This document shows, piece after piece, positions 1-9,062 of a stretch of 32,574 nt of DNA. The first letter of the stretch is position 1. Every line of letters starts with the position of its first letter. A program made the translations under genes and the position numbers. The notes beneath the pieces are model-generated. The model was not told where the DNA came from. It worked only from the letters and a program-made list of their open reading frames with translations, and ran no database searches. This stretch comes from Bacillus canaveralius (GTDB lineage Bacteria; Bacillota; Bacilli; Bacillales; Cytobacillaceae), in contig NZ_PGVA01000053.1 in assembly GCF_002860125.1 (NCBI RefSeq), positions 1-32,574 of the forward strand. The letters are read 5' to 3'.

Positions 1-11
1 CGAAAGTAAGT

Positions 12-90
12 AGAAGGCCTTTGAGGTCTGGCCAGTAAGAGTAGTACATTTGGCGAACCATTCAGAGGCCCTTTAGGGTCTGGTCAGCAA
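12..90 (+). repeat. Two imperfect copies of a small hairpin-forming repeat
   Basis: Two 27-base copies (12-38 and 64-90) match at about 21 positions and lie 52 bases apart. Each can fold into a 6-bp hairpin (AGGCCT/AGGTCT in the first, AGGCCC/GGGTCT in the second). One pair changes from T-A to C-G between copies, which fits selection on structure. The 52-base spacing is not a multiple of three and all forward frames contain stops, so a coding repeat is unlikely. An intrinsic terminator follows, so this is probably the 3' part of a transcript that begins outside the window. I do not recognise the RNA family. Confidence 0.4.
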
Positions 91-111
91 CAAAGGCTTT
101 CAGCCGCAGAG

Positions 112-140
112 AAAACCACCCGTTATCACGGGTGGTTTTT
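112..140 (+). terminator. Intrinsic terminator
   Basis: AAACCACCCG and CGGGTGGTTT pair around a short loop, followed by a T run. It ends the transcript that enters from the left. From here to about 317 I see nothing recognisable. Confidence 0.8.
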
Positions 141-317
141 ATTCAATCGTTTTGAAACGCTTATTAATCTCAGTATTTGTTGTAGATAATATGTTACGGC
201 ATAGACCTGCGTAGGGTTAGTATACTAAAGAACATAACAAAAGCTTAGCAAAGAAAAATCGTCGTCCCAATCAATCCAGCTTTTAACGATATGTTGCGTT
301 CACCCAAGCATTTAAGT

Positions 318-345
318 TTGTTTACATTATCCCAATTGTTAATAT
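318..345 (+). promoter_or_regulatory. Sigma-A type promoter of the flavin monooxygenase gene
   Basis: TTGTTT (318-323), a 16-base spacer and TAATAT (340-345) preceded by TG at 337-338, an extended -10. Transcription would start near 352. An ATG at 350 would then lie at the transcript's 5' end, which favours the downstream ATG at 383 as the translation start. Confidence 0.5.
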
Positions 346-382
346 AGTAATGAATCTTCATCAAGAAAGGACAAATGCTAAC

Positions 383-1384
383 ATGGCAAATATAAAAATA
401 CCTGTTTCTGTCTTAAATCTAGCGCCCATACGCGAGGGGCAGAGTCCTAAACAAGCTATCGATGCGATGGTAGATCTTGCACAGGCTACCGAAAAAATGG
501 GGTATAAACGATATTGGATCGCTGAGCATCATAACACTTCGACACTTGTCAGTTCAGCTACGTCCATTTTAATTAAGCATACGCTGGAGCATACCGATCA
601 CATACTTGTCGGGTCTGGTGGGATCATGCTCCCTAACCATTCCCCTTTAGTGGTGGCCGAACAATTCGGAACAATGGCAACAATTTATCCAAATCGGGTT
701 GAACTGGGTCTCGGCAGGGCGCCTGGAACAGATATGCTGACCGCGAACGCCTTAAGACGATCACAAAAAGATTCTGTGTATACATTTCCTGAGGATGTCA
801 ATGCCTTGCTTACTTATTTTGGACCGGAAGAAAAGCAAGGCTATGTAAAGGCTCATCCTGGTGTTGGCACGAATGTTCCGATTTACATTCTCGGTTCTTC
901 CACGGATTCAGCTTATTTAGCGGCAAGTTTAGGTTTGCCATATGTTTTTGCTTCCCACTTTGCACCAAGACATATGGAAGAAGCAATAAGGATTTATCGT
1001 GAACGGTTCCAGCCATCTGAGTATCTGGACAAACCGTATATGATGGTATGCTTGAATTTGATTGCCGCAGAAAGTGATGAAGAAGCTAAATTATTACAGA
1101 CGACAACACACCAGTTTTTCCTTAATGTTGTGCGTGGTACGCAAACGCCGTTACAACCTCCTGTTGAAAATTTGGATGAGCTATGGAGCCCACAGGAAAA
1201 AGAAATGGCCACCTCTATGTCCAGTGTTACTCTGTTGGGAAGCAAGGATTCGATCCGAGAACAATTGATTGCTTTTCAAGAAAAATATAACGTGGATGAA
1301 ATCATGGCGGTATCTTATATTTTTGATCCTGATAAACAAAAACGTTCGTATCAAATACTGAAAGAAGTGGTTGAGGGTAAGTAA
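383..1384 (+). CDS. LLM-class (luciferase-like) flavin-dependent oxidoreductase
   Basis: A 333-residue cytoplasmic protein of the bacterial luciferase-like monooxygenase family (FMN/F420-type TIM barrel), closest by eye to the YceB/YhbW group. Visible family features are the N-terminal LNLAPIREG strand, YWIAEHHN near residue 50, [20 protein letters not shown] around residue 80, and the [11 protein letters not shown] segment. The ORF is open from ATG 350, but AGAAAGG (364-370) and the promoter at 318-345 favour the start at 383, which also gives the usual family N-terminus ([12 protein letters not shown]). It is a single gene between a promoter and a terminator. The substrate cannot be told from sequence; a link to the hydantoin genes is not implied. 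Confidence 0.85.
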   Translation: MANIKIPVSVLNLAPIREGQSPKQAIDAMVDLAQATEKMGYKRYWIAEHHNTSTLVSSATSILIKHTLEHTDHILVGSGGIMLPNHSPLVVAEQFGTMATIYPNRVELGLGRAPGTDMLTANALRRSQKDSVYTFPEDVNALLTYFGPEEKQGYVKAHPGVGTNVPIYILGSSTDSAYLAASLGLPYVFASHFAPRHMEEAIRIYRERFQPSEYLDKPYMMVCLNLIAAESDEEAKLLQTTTHQFFLNVVRGTQTPLQPPVENLDELWSPQEKEMATSMSSVTLLGSKDSIREQLIAFQEKYNVDEIMAVSYIFDPDKQKRSYQILKEVVEGK

Positions 1385-1415
1385 TACGATAATAAAAAGT
1401 TGGTCAGGAAACTTC

Positions 1416-1455
1416 ATCCGGTATTCTTTTAATAAAAGATGCCGGATTTTTTTTG
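1416..1455 (+). terminator. Intrinsic terminator after the flavin monooxygenase
   Basis: ATCCGG...CCGGAT and TCTTTT...AAAAGA arms form a hairpin (1416-1446) followed by eight T, 32 bases after the stop codon. Confidence 0.85.
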
Positions 1456-1924
1456 TTTTGATATATAAATTTGATTCGCAAAATCAGTTTATGACGAAAA
1501 ATATATAATTTCATTGGGTTGGGTAAAGCTCTCCTAAAGAAAAGATAAGACAAAGTGGGCTTTGACGCAAACTTTATAGATTTTTCAATCATGGAAATGA
1601 ATTAATTGAAAAAATGACAAAACATATTAGGGACGAATTTTGACCCAAAGTATAACCAATCTGGCGTAACATTTTTCGGATTAAAAGCAGAATTATAAAA
1701 ATGTTAAACAGTAATAGATGATTTTGTTTTGAATTAAATGGAAAGTTAGATGGTGTAATTCCTCCGACACTCCTGCCGGATACCGATACATGCCCCAGTC
1801 AATTTCAGGTAGATTTCTAAAAATTTTAAACAACGACTTTCCACGATCAGAAATAACAAATGTCCGGTATAAAAGTATTTCCAAGAGAAAAGGTAAAAGA
1901 TAGTTCTTAATTACTAAAACAAAG
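1456..1924. other. Gene-poor intergenic stretch
   Basis: AT-rich, with no ORF on either strand that has a good ribosome site and a recognisable product. On the minus strand, 1693-1941 is open for 82 codons. Its middle (SDRGKSLFKIF ... DWG) faintly resembles the C-terminus of HxlR-type regulators, but there is no helix-turn-helix part. I treat it as a possible remnant at most. Confidence 0.5.
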
Positions 1925-1964
1925 AGAAGCTTTTTCTTCATAAAAAGAATTAGCTTCTTTTTTC
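1925..1964 (+). terminator. Hairpin with T run, probable terminator
   Basis: AGAAGCTTTTTCTT pairs with AAGAATTAGCTTCT (two mismatches) and is followed by a T run. It separates the intergenic stretch from the regulator's promoter. Confidence 0.5.
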
Positions 1965-1990
1965 TCGAAAAAACTAGCGAAATATGTTTG

Positions 1991-2020
1991 TTGTATTTTT
2001 TGCAAGAAAAGTGTTAATAT
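1991..2020 (+). promoter_or_regulatory. Sigma-A type promoter of the sigma-54 activator gene
   Basis: TTGTAT (1991-1996), an 18-base spacer and TAATAT (2015-2020) with an upstream TG (extended -10). The predicted start near 2027 leaves a leader of about 30 bases containing the AAAGGAGG site (2041-2048). A TTGCAA hexamer (2000-2005), the same core as in the dyad at 3734-3749, lies between the two boxes and could serve autoregulation. That last point is speculative. Confidence 0.5.
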
Positions 2021-2056
2021 TCTTTAAATTAGCAAGTAGAAAAGGAGGGCGCCAAT

Positions 2057-3760
2057 TTGCTTGATTTCTATGAAATAGGAGAAAATCTTCCGTTCGGTCT
2101 TTTATTAGTGAATGATAAAGGTAAGATCGTGTTCATAAACCATTTCTGTACTACAGTCTTGAAAATTAATCATGCCTCAAACAAACCGATACAGCATGTT
2201 CTGCCTGGAAGCAGCATAATGAAAGTCATAAAAGAAGGAGAGTTTGCCTTCAACACATATGAAGCCGAAGAACTGCACTATTTAATAGAAATCCCCATAA
2301 AACATGGAAAACTGGGATTAGTCTTATTTTTCCCTAACGATGTCTATCAAACTTTCTTAAATAAGTCTCCAAAGATCATTGAATTAAAGCAAGAGCTTGA
2401 AGCAATCATGAACTTAAGTGGTGAATTGGTTACGATTACGGATGCAGAGGGCATTGTGATGAGGGTTAATAATGCCTGTGAGCAGATAATGGGTGTAAAA
2501 GAACATGATTTTATTGGAAAGTCGGCTTTATTGTTAGAAAAAAATGGGGTTATCAACGTTTCATCCACGAAGACTGTTCTGGAGCAAAAACGAAAAATTA
2601 CAATGAATCAAGTGACAAAATCCGGGAGGCGATTATTGGTACAAGCACACCCGATTTTTAATGATGATGGATCTTTAAATAAAATAGTCAACATTTCAAA
2701 GGATGTAACTGAAATTTCAATTCTTCAAAAAAAATTGGAAGAAGCAAAAAGCGTGCTCGATTATTACCAGCATGAACTTTCCATTGCCAAAAAGAAAGAT
2801 CAAGAGATGGTTGTAAAATCTAAAGCGATGGAAGAGGTATACGAGCTTGCCTGCAGGATTGCCGATGTTGATGCTACGATTTTTTTGCAGGGGGAAACCG
2901 GTGTAGGCAAGGAAGTAATGGCTCGAACGATCCACAATTTAAGTAATCGAAAAGATGCACCTTTTGTAAAGGTGAATTGTGGGGCTATTCCGGAAAGTAT
3001 TATGGAATCAGAATTATTTGGCTACGCAAAAGGTACATTTACTGGAGCCAATAAGGACGGAAAGAAAGGATTGGCACTGGCTGCACATAAAGGAACGTTG
3101 TTTTTGGATGAGATTGGCGAATTGCCGCTCAGTTTACAATCAAAGCTGCTTCAATTATTGCAGGAAAAACAGTTTACACCGCTTGGAGAAACAAAGCCTG
3201 TTCAAGTCGATGTCCGCTTTATTGCTGCGACAAACCGTGACCTTGAAGAAATGGTCAAAGAGGGAACCTTTCGTGAAGATTTATTTTACCGGCTGTTTGT
3301 CGTGCCGATTACAATTCCGCCTTTATCAGAACGAAAAGAAGACATCCCTTTTCTAATCAATCACTTTTTGGATATTTTCAGTCAAAAATATAATCAATAC
3401 AAAATATTTAATAAAGAGGTAGTTCAGCTATTCATTGATTATGAATGGAACGGGAATGTTCGTGAGCTGCAAAACACAATTGAAAGACTGGTTCTAACCG
3501 TTCCGTTCCAGCAAATTGAGCTGGAACATTTGCCGGAGAAATTTAAAAATTCCGTTTCGCAGCCTCAAAGAATTATTGGAGATAAAATCAACTTAAAACA
3601 CGAGGTCGAAGAATTTGAGAAACAAATTATTAAGCTGGCGATCGAAAATTCTGCAACTATGAAGGAAGCAAGCATGAAATTAGGGGTAGATGCTTCAACA
3701 ATCAGCAGAAAAATTAAGAAATATAATATTAGCATTGCAAAGTTGCAATTTCTCGTGTGA
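2057..3760 (+). CDS. PAS-domain sigma-54-dependent transcriptional activator
   Basis: A 567-residue enhancer-binding protein of the RocR/AcoR/BkdR type, which remodels SigL (RpoN) polymerase. An N-terminal PAS-like sensor covers about residues 1-105. A second PAS covers about 115-225 (LVTITDAEGIVMRVNNACEQ). A short coiled linker follows, then the AAA+ core: Walker A GETGVGKE (279-286), sigma-54 contact loop GTFTGA (326-331; T replaces the more usual A), Walker B LFLDEIGEL (348-356), and FYRLFVVPI with downstream arginines. A Fis-type helix-turn-helix lies near 525-560 (KEASMKLGVDASTISRKIKK). Translation starts at TTG, 8 bases after a strong GGAGG. There is no response-regulator receiver domain, so a small-molecule ligand bound by PAS is the likely signal. 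Its target is almost certainly the hyu operon next door, which has a perfect -24/-12 promoter. Confidence 0.93.
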   Translation: MLDFYEIGENLPFGLLLVNDKGKIVFINHFCTTVLKINHASNKPIQHVLPGSSIMKVIKEGEFAFNTYEAEELHYLIEIPIKHGKLGLVLFFPNDVYQTFLNKSPKIIELKQELEAIMNLSGELVTITDAEGIVMRVNNACEQIMGVKEHDFIGKSALLLEKNGVINVSSTKTVLEQKRKITMNQVTKSGRRLLVQAHPIFNDDGSLNKIVNISKDVTEISILQKKLEEAKSVLDYYQHELSIAKKKDQEMVVKSKAMEEVYELACRIADVDATIFLQGETGVGKEVMARTIHNLSNRKDAPFVKVNCGAIPESIMESELFGYAKGTFTGANKDGKKGLALAAHKGTLFLDEIGELPLSLQSKLLQLLQEKQFTPLGETKPVQVDVRFIAATNRDLEEMVKEGTFREDLFYRLFVVPITIPPLSERKEDIPFLINHFLDIFSQKYNQYKIFNKEVVQLFIDYEWNGNVRELQNTIERLVLTVPFQQIELEHLPEKFKNSVSQPQRIIGDKINLKHEVEEFEKQIIKLAIENSATMKEASMKLGVDASTISRKIKKYNISIAKLQFLV

Positions 3761-3768
3761 GATTGCAA
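3734..3768. promoter_or_regulatory. Candidate enhancer (UAS) with TTGCAA dyad for the sigma-54 activator
   Basis: ATTGCAA-AG-TTGCAAT (3734-3749) is a perfect inverted repeat lying in the last codons of the activator gene. A third half-site, ATTGCAA, lies at 3762-3768, with its hexamer 20 bases (about two helical turns) from the one at 3743. The dyad centre is about 150 bases upstream of the -24 box, a usual distance for activators of this class. The same bases also form the terminator arms, so the binding role is an inference. Confidence 0.4.
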
Positions 3769-3779
3769 CTTTCTTTATT
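3739..3779 (+). terminator. Intrinsic terminator overlapping the activator stop codon
   Basis: AAAGTTGCAAT (3739-3749) pairs with ATTGCAACTTT (3762-3772), with an extra CTC/GAG inside the loop, followed by CTTTATTT. The TGA stop (3758-3760) lies in the loop. It would separate activator transcription from the hyu operon. Confidence 0.6.
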
Positions 3780-3888
3780 TGTACCATTTTAATGAATTTT
3801 CTGAATTAATCGATCTTTTTGGGTTGCAGAATTACATGATGAAAAAATCGTCCTCGCCGAAAGCTTTTTATATCAAGGTTATTAATTT

Positions 3889-3904
3889 TGGCACGCTTCT
3901 TGCA
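3889..3904 (+). promoter_or_regulatory. Sigma-54 (SigL) -24/-12 promoter of the hyu operon
   Basis: TGGCACGCTTCTTGCA matches the sigma-54 consensus TGGCAC-N5-TTGCA at every conserved base, with the required 10 bases between GG (3890-3891) and GC (3902-3903). Transcription should start near 3915, upstream of the AAAAGGGGG site (3925-3933) and ATG 3941. A SigL activator gene ends 128 bases before it. The promoter lies inside the open frame upstream of hyuA, so it also fixes the hyuA start. Confidence 0.92.
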
Positions 3905-3940
3905 TTAGTAGGAATAACAACATTAAAAGGGGGAAAAAGT

Positions 3941-6013
3941 ATGAAATTATTTGGAGTAGACGTTGGCGGTACATTTACCGATGTTATTTTTAACGATACC
4001 GAAAAAAGAATGACTGCCATTCATAAAGTTCCTACAACATCGGATGATCCTTCAAAGGGGGTCGTACAGGGAATATTAGAGCTTTGTGACCGATATGAAA
4101 TCGACAAAGCAGGGATTGACCATGTATTTCATGGAACAACGATCGCCACCAATGCGATTCTGGAATATGACGGGGCCAAAACCGGGATGTTAACCACAAA
4201 AGGCTATCGCGACATTATACATATCGGCCGGCATCAGCGTCCACAGAACCATTCCATTATGCAGGATATTCCATGGCAGGCGAGGCCTCTTGTCCAACGG
4301 AGACATCGTTTATCAGTGACAGAGAGAATGGGCCCAATTAAAGACCAGGTGATTACAGGGCTTGAGGAAGAAGAGGTTCGTGGAGCGGTTGCAACCTTGA
4401 AAGAAAAGGGTGTTGAATCGATCATTGTTAATTTCCTGTTTTCCTATATCAATCCGAGCCATGAACAAAGAGTAAAAGAAATCATTGAGGAAGAATACCC
4501 GGAAGCTTTTGTAACGATCTCATCAGACGTCTCGCCGCAATTCCGCGAGTTTGAGCGTTTTACAACAGCTTCTATTAATGGATTTGTCGGACCGAAGGTA
4601 AAAAACTATATCCAAAACCTTGAACAGAGCTTGAAGGATTCAGGAGTTTCGGCTGAACTCCATATTATGAGCTCGAACGGTGGAGTGGCAACGCCAAAAA
4701 CGGTTTCTGAAAAGCCGGTAAATACTTTGTTATCCGGTCCTGCTGCAGGAATTCTCGGTGGCGCCTGGGCGGGGGAACTGACGAACCGCGAAAAATTAAT
4801 TACTTTTGATGTGGGTGGCACCAGTGCTGACATAGGGATCATTACTGGCAGTGGTTACAGTGAATCCTCTGCTCGTGATACTTGGATTGCTGGTTATCCT
4901 GTTATGGTGCCAATGATTGATATCCATACGATCGGAGCAGGAGGCGGCAGCATTGCACATATTGATGAAGGTGGCGCGTTCAAGGTTGGACCAAAGAGTG
5001 CGGGATCACGTCCGGGTCCGGCATGCTATGGCCACGGCGGTTTAAAGCCGACTGTAAGTGATGCCAACGTGGTACTTGGCAGAATTGATGAGTATAACTT
5101 CCTGGGTGGGGAAATGAAGATCTATTCAAATGCCGCCTACAAGGTCATTGATGAGTTAGCAGAACAATTAAGTTTAAGCAGAGAAAGAACCGCGGAAGGC
5201 ATCCTGCAAATTATGAACAACAACATGGCGAATGCGATTCGTGAAAGAACGATTCAAAAAGGTGAGGATCCGCGGGAATTCTCATTAGTTGCTTTTGGCG
5301 GAGCGGGTCCTCTGCATGCAGTTGATGTCGCAAAGATCTTAAATATTCCGGAGGTTATTGTTCCGTTGTATCCAGGCATTAACTCAGCAACCGGACTATT
5401 AACGACAGATCTAAAGTATGACGTCATCAAAACTGAATTTATGTTAAGTACAAACATGGATTTTTCAGGATTGAATGAAGATGTCGAGGGTCTTGAAACA
5501 CAATTGGTTGCTCAATTGAAGGAAGATGGCGTTGCAGAGAATGATATTCAGGTCATTCGGAGCGCTGATTGCCGTTATGCGGGCCAAGGCTATGAATTGC
5601 GAGTTGACCTGCCGGGTGGCCGGCTTGATGAAGTAACCATCCTTGAAGCGTTGAATAATTTTCACGAGAGCCACAAAGCAGAATACGGGCATAATTTCCT
5701 TGATAGTCCTATCGAGATAGTTAATATTCGTGTAACTGGAATGGGTGTTATGCCGAAAATTGAAAAACAAGTAATACACCATAACCATCAACTGGAAGAT
5801 GCTTTGCTTAAAACGGGTGAAACTACTTTTAATATCGATGGAAACTTAGAAAAGGTTGAAACGAAGTTTTATCAGAGAGAGAAGATTCCTGCCGGAACAG
5901 AGTTTTTTGGACCATGCATTGTCCTCCAAAAGGATTCAACAACTGTCATTCCTCCTGATTGCACTGCTTATATCGAGGAATACGGAAATATGATTATCAA
6001 GGTAGGTGTATAA
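3941..6013 (+). CDS. hyuA: Hydantoinase/oxoprolinase family subunit A (ATP-dependent)
   Basis: A 690-residue protein of the HyuA/5-oxoprolinase N-terminal family, which uses ATP to open hydantoin, N-methylhydantoin or 5-oxoproline rings together with HyuB. It has an ASKHA-type phosphate-binding start, [15 protein letters not shown], near residue 2. [13 protein letters not shown] follows near residue 65, then a second nucleotide-binding segment [12 protein letters not shown], a [13 protein letters not shown] loop and [13 protein letters not shown]. The frame is open back to 3779, but that would include the sigma-54 promoter; ATG 3941 has a strong SD (3925-3933) and the normal family N-terminus. 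It is the first gene of the operon, with three bases between it and hyuB. The exact substrate is not readable from the sequence; racemase, permeases and HyuC favour hydantoins over oxoproline. Confidence 0.9.
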   Translation: MKLFGVDVGGTFTDVIFNDTEKRMTAIHKVPTTSDDPSKGVVQGILELCDRYEIDKAGIDHVFHGTTIATNAILEYDGAKTGMLTTKGYRDIIHIGRHQRPQNHSIMQDIPWQARPLVQRRHRLSVTERMGPIKDQVITGLEEEEVRGAVATLKEKGVESIIVNFLFSYINPSHEQRVKEIIEEEYPEAFVTISSDVSPQFREFERFTTASINGFVGPKVKNYIQNLEQSLKDSGVSAELHIMSSNGGVATPKTVSEKPVNTLLSGPAAGILGGAWAGELTNREKLITFDVGGTSADIGIITGSGYSESSARDTWIAGYPVMVPMIDIHTIGAGGGSIAHIDEGGAFKVGPKSAGSRPGPACYGHGGLKPTVSDANVVLGRIDEYNFLGGEMKIYSNAAYKVIDELAEQLSLSRERTAEGILQIMNNNMANAIRERTIQKGEDPREFSLVAFGGAGPLHAVDVAKILNIPEVIVPLYPGINSATGLLTTDLKYDVIKTEFMLSTNMDFSGLNEDVEGLETQLVAQLKEDGVAENDIQVIRSADCRYAGQGYELRVDLPGGRLDEVTILEALNNFHESHKAEYGHNFLDSPIEIVNIRVTGMGVMPKIEKQVIHHNHQLEDALLKTGETTFNIDGNLEKVETKFYQREKIPAGTEFFGPCIVLQKDSTTVIPPDCTAYIEEYGNMIIKVGV

Positions 6014-6016
6014 GCA

Positions 6017-7795
6017 ATGACTCAAGTGAAGAGCAAAAAAATCGATCCGATTACCGTTCAAGTAGTCCTTGGAGCATTGGACAACGTTGCCGTTGAAATG
6101 GGACATAAGCTTGCGAGAATGGCTTACTCAAGTATTATTCGTGAATCAGAGGACTTTGGATGCGCACTTGTTGATATCAGAGGACAGCAGTTATGCGAAT
6201 CCTCTCACAGCACTCCTTTGCAGTCAGGACCGATCCCGGGGTACGTAAAAGGGATTCGCCAAATCATGGAGGAACGCGATGATACTTTTTATCCCGGAGA
6301 TGTAATCATGCATAATTCCCCATATCATGGGGCATCTCACGGACCGGACGTTGGTTTTTGTATACCTGTCTTCTATAAAGATGAACTTGTCGGTTTTTCT
6401 GTAACGACCGCACACCATTTAGATATAGGTGCTTCTACACCAGGAAGCTGCGGAATTGTAGATGCAGTTGACGCATATGCGGAAGGACTTCAATTTAAGT
6501 CCATTAAGGTATATGAAAAAGGAGTCAAAAACCGCTACATTTGGGATATGTTAAAGGATAATATCCGTGCTCCGAAGCTTGTAGTAGGCGATATGGAAGC
6601 ACAAATTGCCGCTGCAAAAATCGGTGTTCAACGTTATGTGGAGATCATTGAGAAGTTCGGCTTGGATACGGTTATATCGGCAAGTGAAGAACTGATGAAT
6701 TACTCGGAAAAAATGATGAGAGACGCCATAATGAAGCTTCCTGACGGGGAATATTCAGCAGAAGGCTTTCTTGATGGCTACCTCGATAGCAATGACCCGG
6801 CAAAGAAAGATTTAAAAATCGCTGTAACAGTTAAAGTCAGCGGTAGTGATATGACGGTTGACTTAACCGGTACGGATCCGCAAGTAACTGATAGGCCGGT
6901 TAATATGCCATTGATGGGAACAGTAGATATCGCGATCTACTTAACATTGCGTTCAATTCTATTAGACTCTACTATTTACGGCAGTTTTTCACAAAACTCA
7001 GGTTTGATCCGGCCGATAAATATTATTGCTCCGGAAGGTACACTTTGTAATCCTACCTTCCCGGCACCGACGATCGCCCGTTTTAATTCAGGTAACATCG
7101 TAGCGGATACGCTAATGAAAGCATTGGCACAAGTCGTGCCTCATCAGGTCAGTGCTGGGGTTGGCAACCTTCAGGTAGTGGCCTTTAGCGGTAAGAAAGA
7201 CGACAACTATTGGGTTTATATGGACATCATGGAAGGCAGCTACGGCGGCCGTTTTGGAAAAGATGGCATGGATTCCGTCGATACATTGTACGCAAACACA
7301 AGAAATAATCCAATCGAGGACATTGAATCCCATTATCCTCTGCGTGTAGAGCGGTATGAACTGAAAGATAATGAATGTGCTCCAGGAAAATGGCGCGGGG
7401 GAATCGGTTCAATTCGTGAAATTAGTTTCCTAGATGATGGAAGTTTCTCTGTTGAAGCGGATGGCCATAAATTCGCGCCTTGGGGATTTGATGGCGGAAA
7501 AACAGGATCTGTGGGGAGCTTGTCCATTCAGGAAAGGGGTGCTTCGGAACCGATCAAGCTTCCTTCCAAGCTGCCAAATCGGGTCGTTAAAACTGGAGAC
7601 AGAATTCAATTAGCCGGTCCCGGTGGAGGAGGATATGGGAATGCTTTCGAAAGAGATCCCGACAAAGTGCTTTCCGATTATTTAGATGGATTTATTTTAA
7701 AAGAAAAGGCTTTACAGGATTATGGAGTTGTTATTAATGATGGAGACGAAGTAGATTACGAGAGAACAACTGAGCGCAGAAACAGCAAAGGCTAA
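6017..7795 (+). CDS. hyuB: Hydantoinase/oxoprolinase family subunit B
   Basis: A 592-residue partner of HyuA in the hydantoinase B/5-oxoprolinase C-terminal family; the two form the ATP-dependent ring-opening amidohydrolase. Family segments are ARMAYSSIIRESEDFGCALVD near residue 35, PGDVIMHNSPYHGASHGPD near residue 95, VTTAHHLDIGASTPGSCG near residue 135, and the C-terminal glycine-rich LAGPGGGGYGNAFERDP. It begins three bases after hyuA with AAGGTAGGTG as ribosome site, suggesting translational coupling. Length is normal for the family and no lesion is seen. Confidence 0.9.
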   Translation: MTQVKSKKIDPITVQVVLGALDNVAVEMGHKLARMAYSSIIRESEDFGCALVDIRGQQLCESSHSTPLQSGPIPGYVKGIRQIMEERDDTFYPGDVIMHNSPYHGASHGPDVGFCIPVFYKDELVGFSVTTAHHLDIGASTPGSCGIVDAVDAYAEGLQFKSIKVYEKGVKNRYIWDMLKDNIRAPKLVVGDMEAQIAAAKIGVQRYVEIIEKFGLDTVISASEELMNYSEKMMRDAIMKLPDGEYSAEGFLDGYLDSNDPAKKDLKIAVTVKVSGSDMTVDLTGTDPQVTDRPVNMPLMGTVDIAIYLTLRSILLDSTIYGSFSQNSGLIRPINIIAPEGTLCNPTFPAPTIARFNSGNIVADTLMKALAQVVPHQVSAGVGNLQVVAFSGKKDDNYWVYMDIMEGSYGGRFGKDGMDSVDTLYANTRNNPIEDIESHYPLRVERYELKDNECAPGKWRGGIGSIREISFLDDGSFSVEADGHKFAPWGFDGGKTGSVGSLSIQERGASEPIKLPSKLPNRVVKTGDRIQLAGPGGGGYGNAFERDPDKVLSDYLDGFILKEKALQDYGVVINDGDEVDYERTTERRNSKG

Positions 7796-7809
7796 AAATG
7801 GAGGCAGTG

Positions 7810-9054
7810 ATGAAAACAGTAGCAATCAGTGGGAAAAGGTTAAGCACACGTATAGAAAAATTAGGTGAAATAGGCAGGACGAAAGATCATGGTGTGCAGC
7901 GTCTTGCCCTATCTAAAGAAGATAGGCAGGCTACCATTCTGGTTTCTGAATGGATGGTGGAAGCAGGGATGACCGTTTCCCATGATCATTTTGGAAATTT
8001 AATTGGACGAAAGGAAGGAAGAAATCCGGATCTGAAGCCTGTCATGATCGGTTCCCATATTGATTCAGTCCGAAATGGCGGCAAGTTTGATGGCATTATC
8101 GGTGTGCTTGCCGGTATCGAAATTGTTCAAGCGATATCAGATGCCAGCCTGGCTCACGAGCATCCGATTGAGGTGGTTGCCTTTTGTGAAGAAGAAGGAT
8201 CAAGGTTTCACGATGGTTTATTCGGAAGCAGGGGAATGATAGGGAAAGTAACCGAGGAGGATCTTCAAAAGGTTGATGACAATCAGGTCACAAGATATGA
8301 AGCATTAAAGGATTTCGGCTTCGGTGTTGACCCTGATCTTATCGGTGAATCGGTCCGCCAGGCTGGTGACATTAAACATTATTTTGAAATTCATATTGAA
8401 CAGGGTCCTTTTTTGGATAGTAACAATTACCCTGTGGGTATTGTGAGCGGAATAGCGGGTCCATCATGGTTTAAGGTAAAGCTTACAGGAGAAGCTGGCC
8501 ATGCCGGTACCGTGCCGATGAGCCTTCGAAAAGATCCAATGATCGGTGCCGCAGAAGTGATTAAAGAGGTAGAGGAGCTATGCATGGCAGATCCGAATGC
8601 TCCCACCGTAGGAACAATTGGGAGAATAGCTTCTTTTCCTGGAGGCAGCAATATCATTCCTGAGTCAGTTGAATTCACACTTGATATTCGTGATATTGAG
8701 CTGGAAAGAAGAAACCGGATCATAGAGAAAATTGTGGATAAGATCAAGCAAGTGAGCAAAAACAGGGGCTTGAATTATGAGATTGAAAGAAATGTAGATG
8801 TAGCGCCTGTCAAGTGCTCGGGAAACCTGGTAAAAAGTTTAAAGGAAGCAAGTGAGCAATTGGGAGTAGATGCACCTGTCATGGTAAGCGGGGCCGGACA
8901 TGATGCCATGCTTTTAGCGGCGATCACAGAAATCGGAATGGTGTTTGTCCGCTGCCGCAATGGAATTAGCCATCAGCCGAAAGAATGGGCAGATACAGAA
9001 GATATTGTTCTTGGGACTAAGATTCTTTATGAAGCGGTTTTGAAGCATATTTAA
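7810..9054 (+). CDS. hyuC: M20 family N-carbamoyl-L-amino acid hydrolase / allantoate amidohydrolase type
   Basis: A 414-residue zinc (or Mn) dependent amidohydrolase that splits N-carbamoyl amino acids to amino acid, CO2 and ammonia. Metal-ligand candidates follow the HyuC/AllC pattern: H83 and D85 (IGSHIDS), D94 (GGKFDGIIG), the E127-E129 cluster (CEEEGSRF), H195 (EIHIEQGP) and H388 (GISHQPKEW); H364 lies in SGAGHDAM. The frame opens at ATG 7798, but GGAGG (7801-7805) lies between that ATG and ATG 7810, so the second is preferred. It follows hyuB by a few bases. AllC enzymes of ureide use look the same at this level; the HyuAB context favours carbamoyl amino acids. The stereochemical preference is inferred. 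Confidence 0.88.
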   Translation: MKTVAISGKRLSTRIEKLGEIGRTKDHGVQRLALSKEDRQATILVSEWMVEAGMTVSHDHFGNLIGRKEGRNPDLKPVMIGSHIDSVRNGGKFDGIIGVLAGIEIVQAISDASLAHEHPIEVVAFCEEEGSRFHDGLFGSRGMIGKVTEEDLQKVDDNQVTRYEALKDFGFGVDPDLIGESVRQAGDIKHYFEIHIEQGPFLDSNNYPVGIVSGIAGPSWFKVKLTGEAGHAGTVPMSLRKDPMIGAAEVIKEVEELCMADPNAPTVGTIGRIASFPGGSNIIPESVEFTLDIRDIELERRNRIIEKIVDKIKQVSKNRGLNYEIERNVDVAPVKCSGNLVKSLKEASEQLGVDAPVMVSGAGHDAMLLAAITEIGMVFVRCRNGISHQPKEWADTEDIVLGTKILYEAVLKHI

Positions 9055-9062
9055 ATTAATTT

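Noticed and set aside
2979-3356. 125-codon plus-strand frame inside the sigma-54 activator
   Set aside because: Out-of-frame shadow of the AAA+ domain, with no ribosome site or family resemblance.
3779-3940. N-terminal extension of HyuA starting near 3779
   Set aside because: It contains the sigma-54 promoter, lacks family similarity and has no good ribosome site; ATG 3941 has all expected features.
7798-7809. HyuC start at the first ATG (7798)
   Set aside because: The GGAGG site lies downstream of this ATG and fits ATG 7810 instead.
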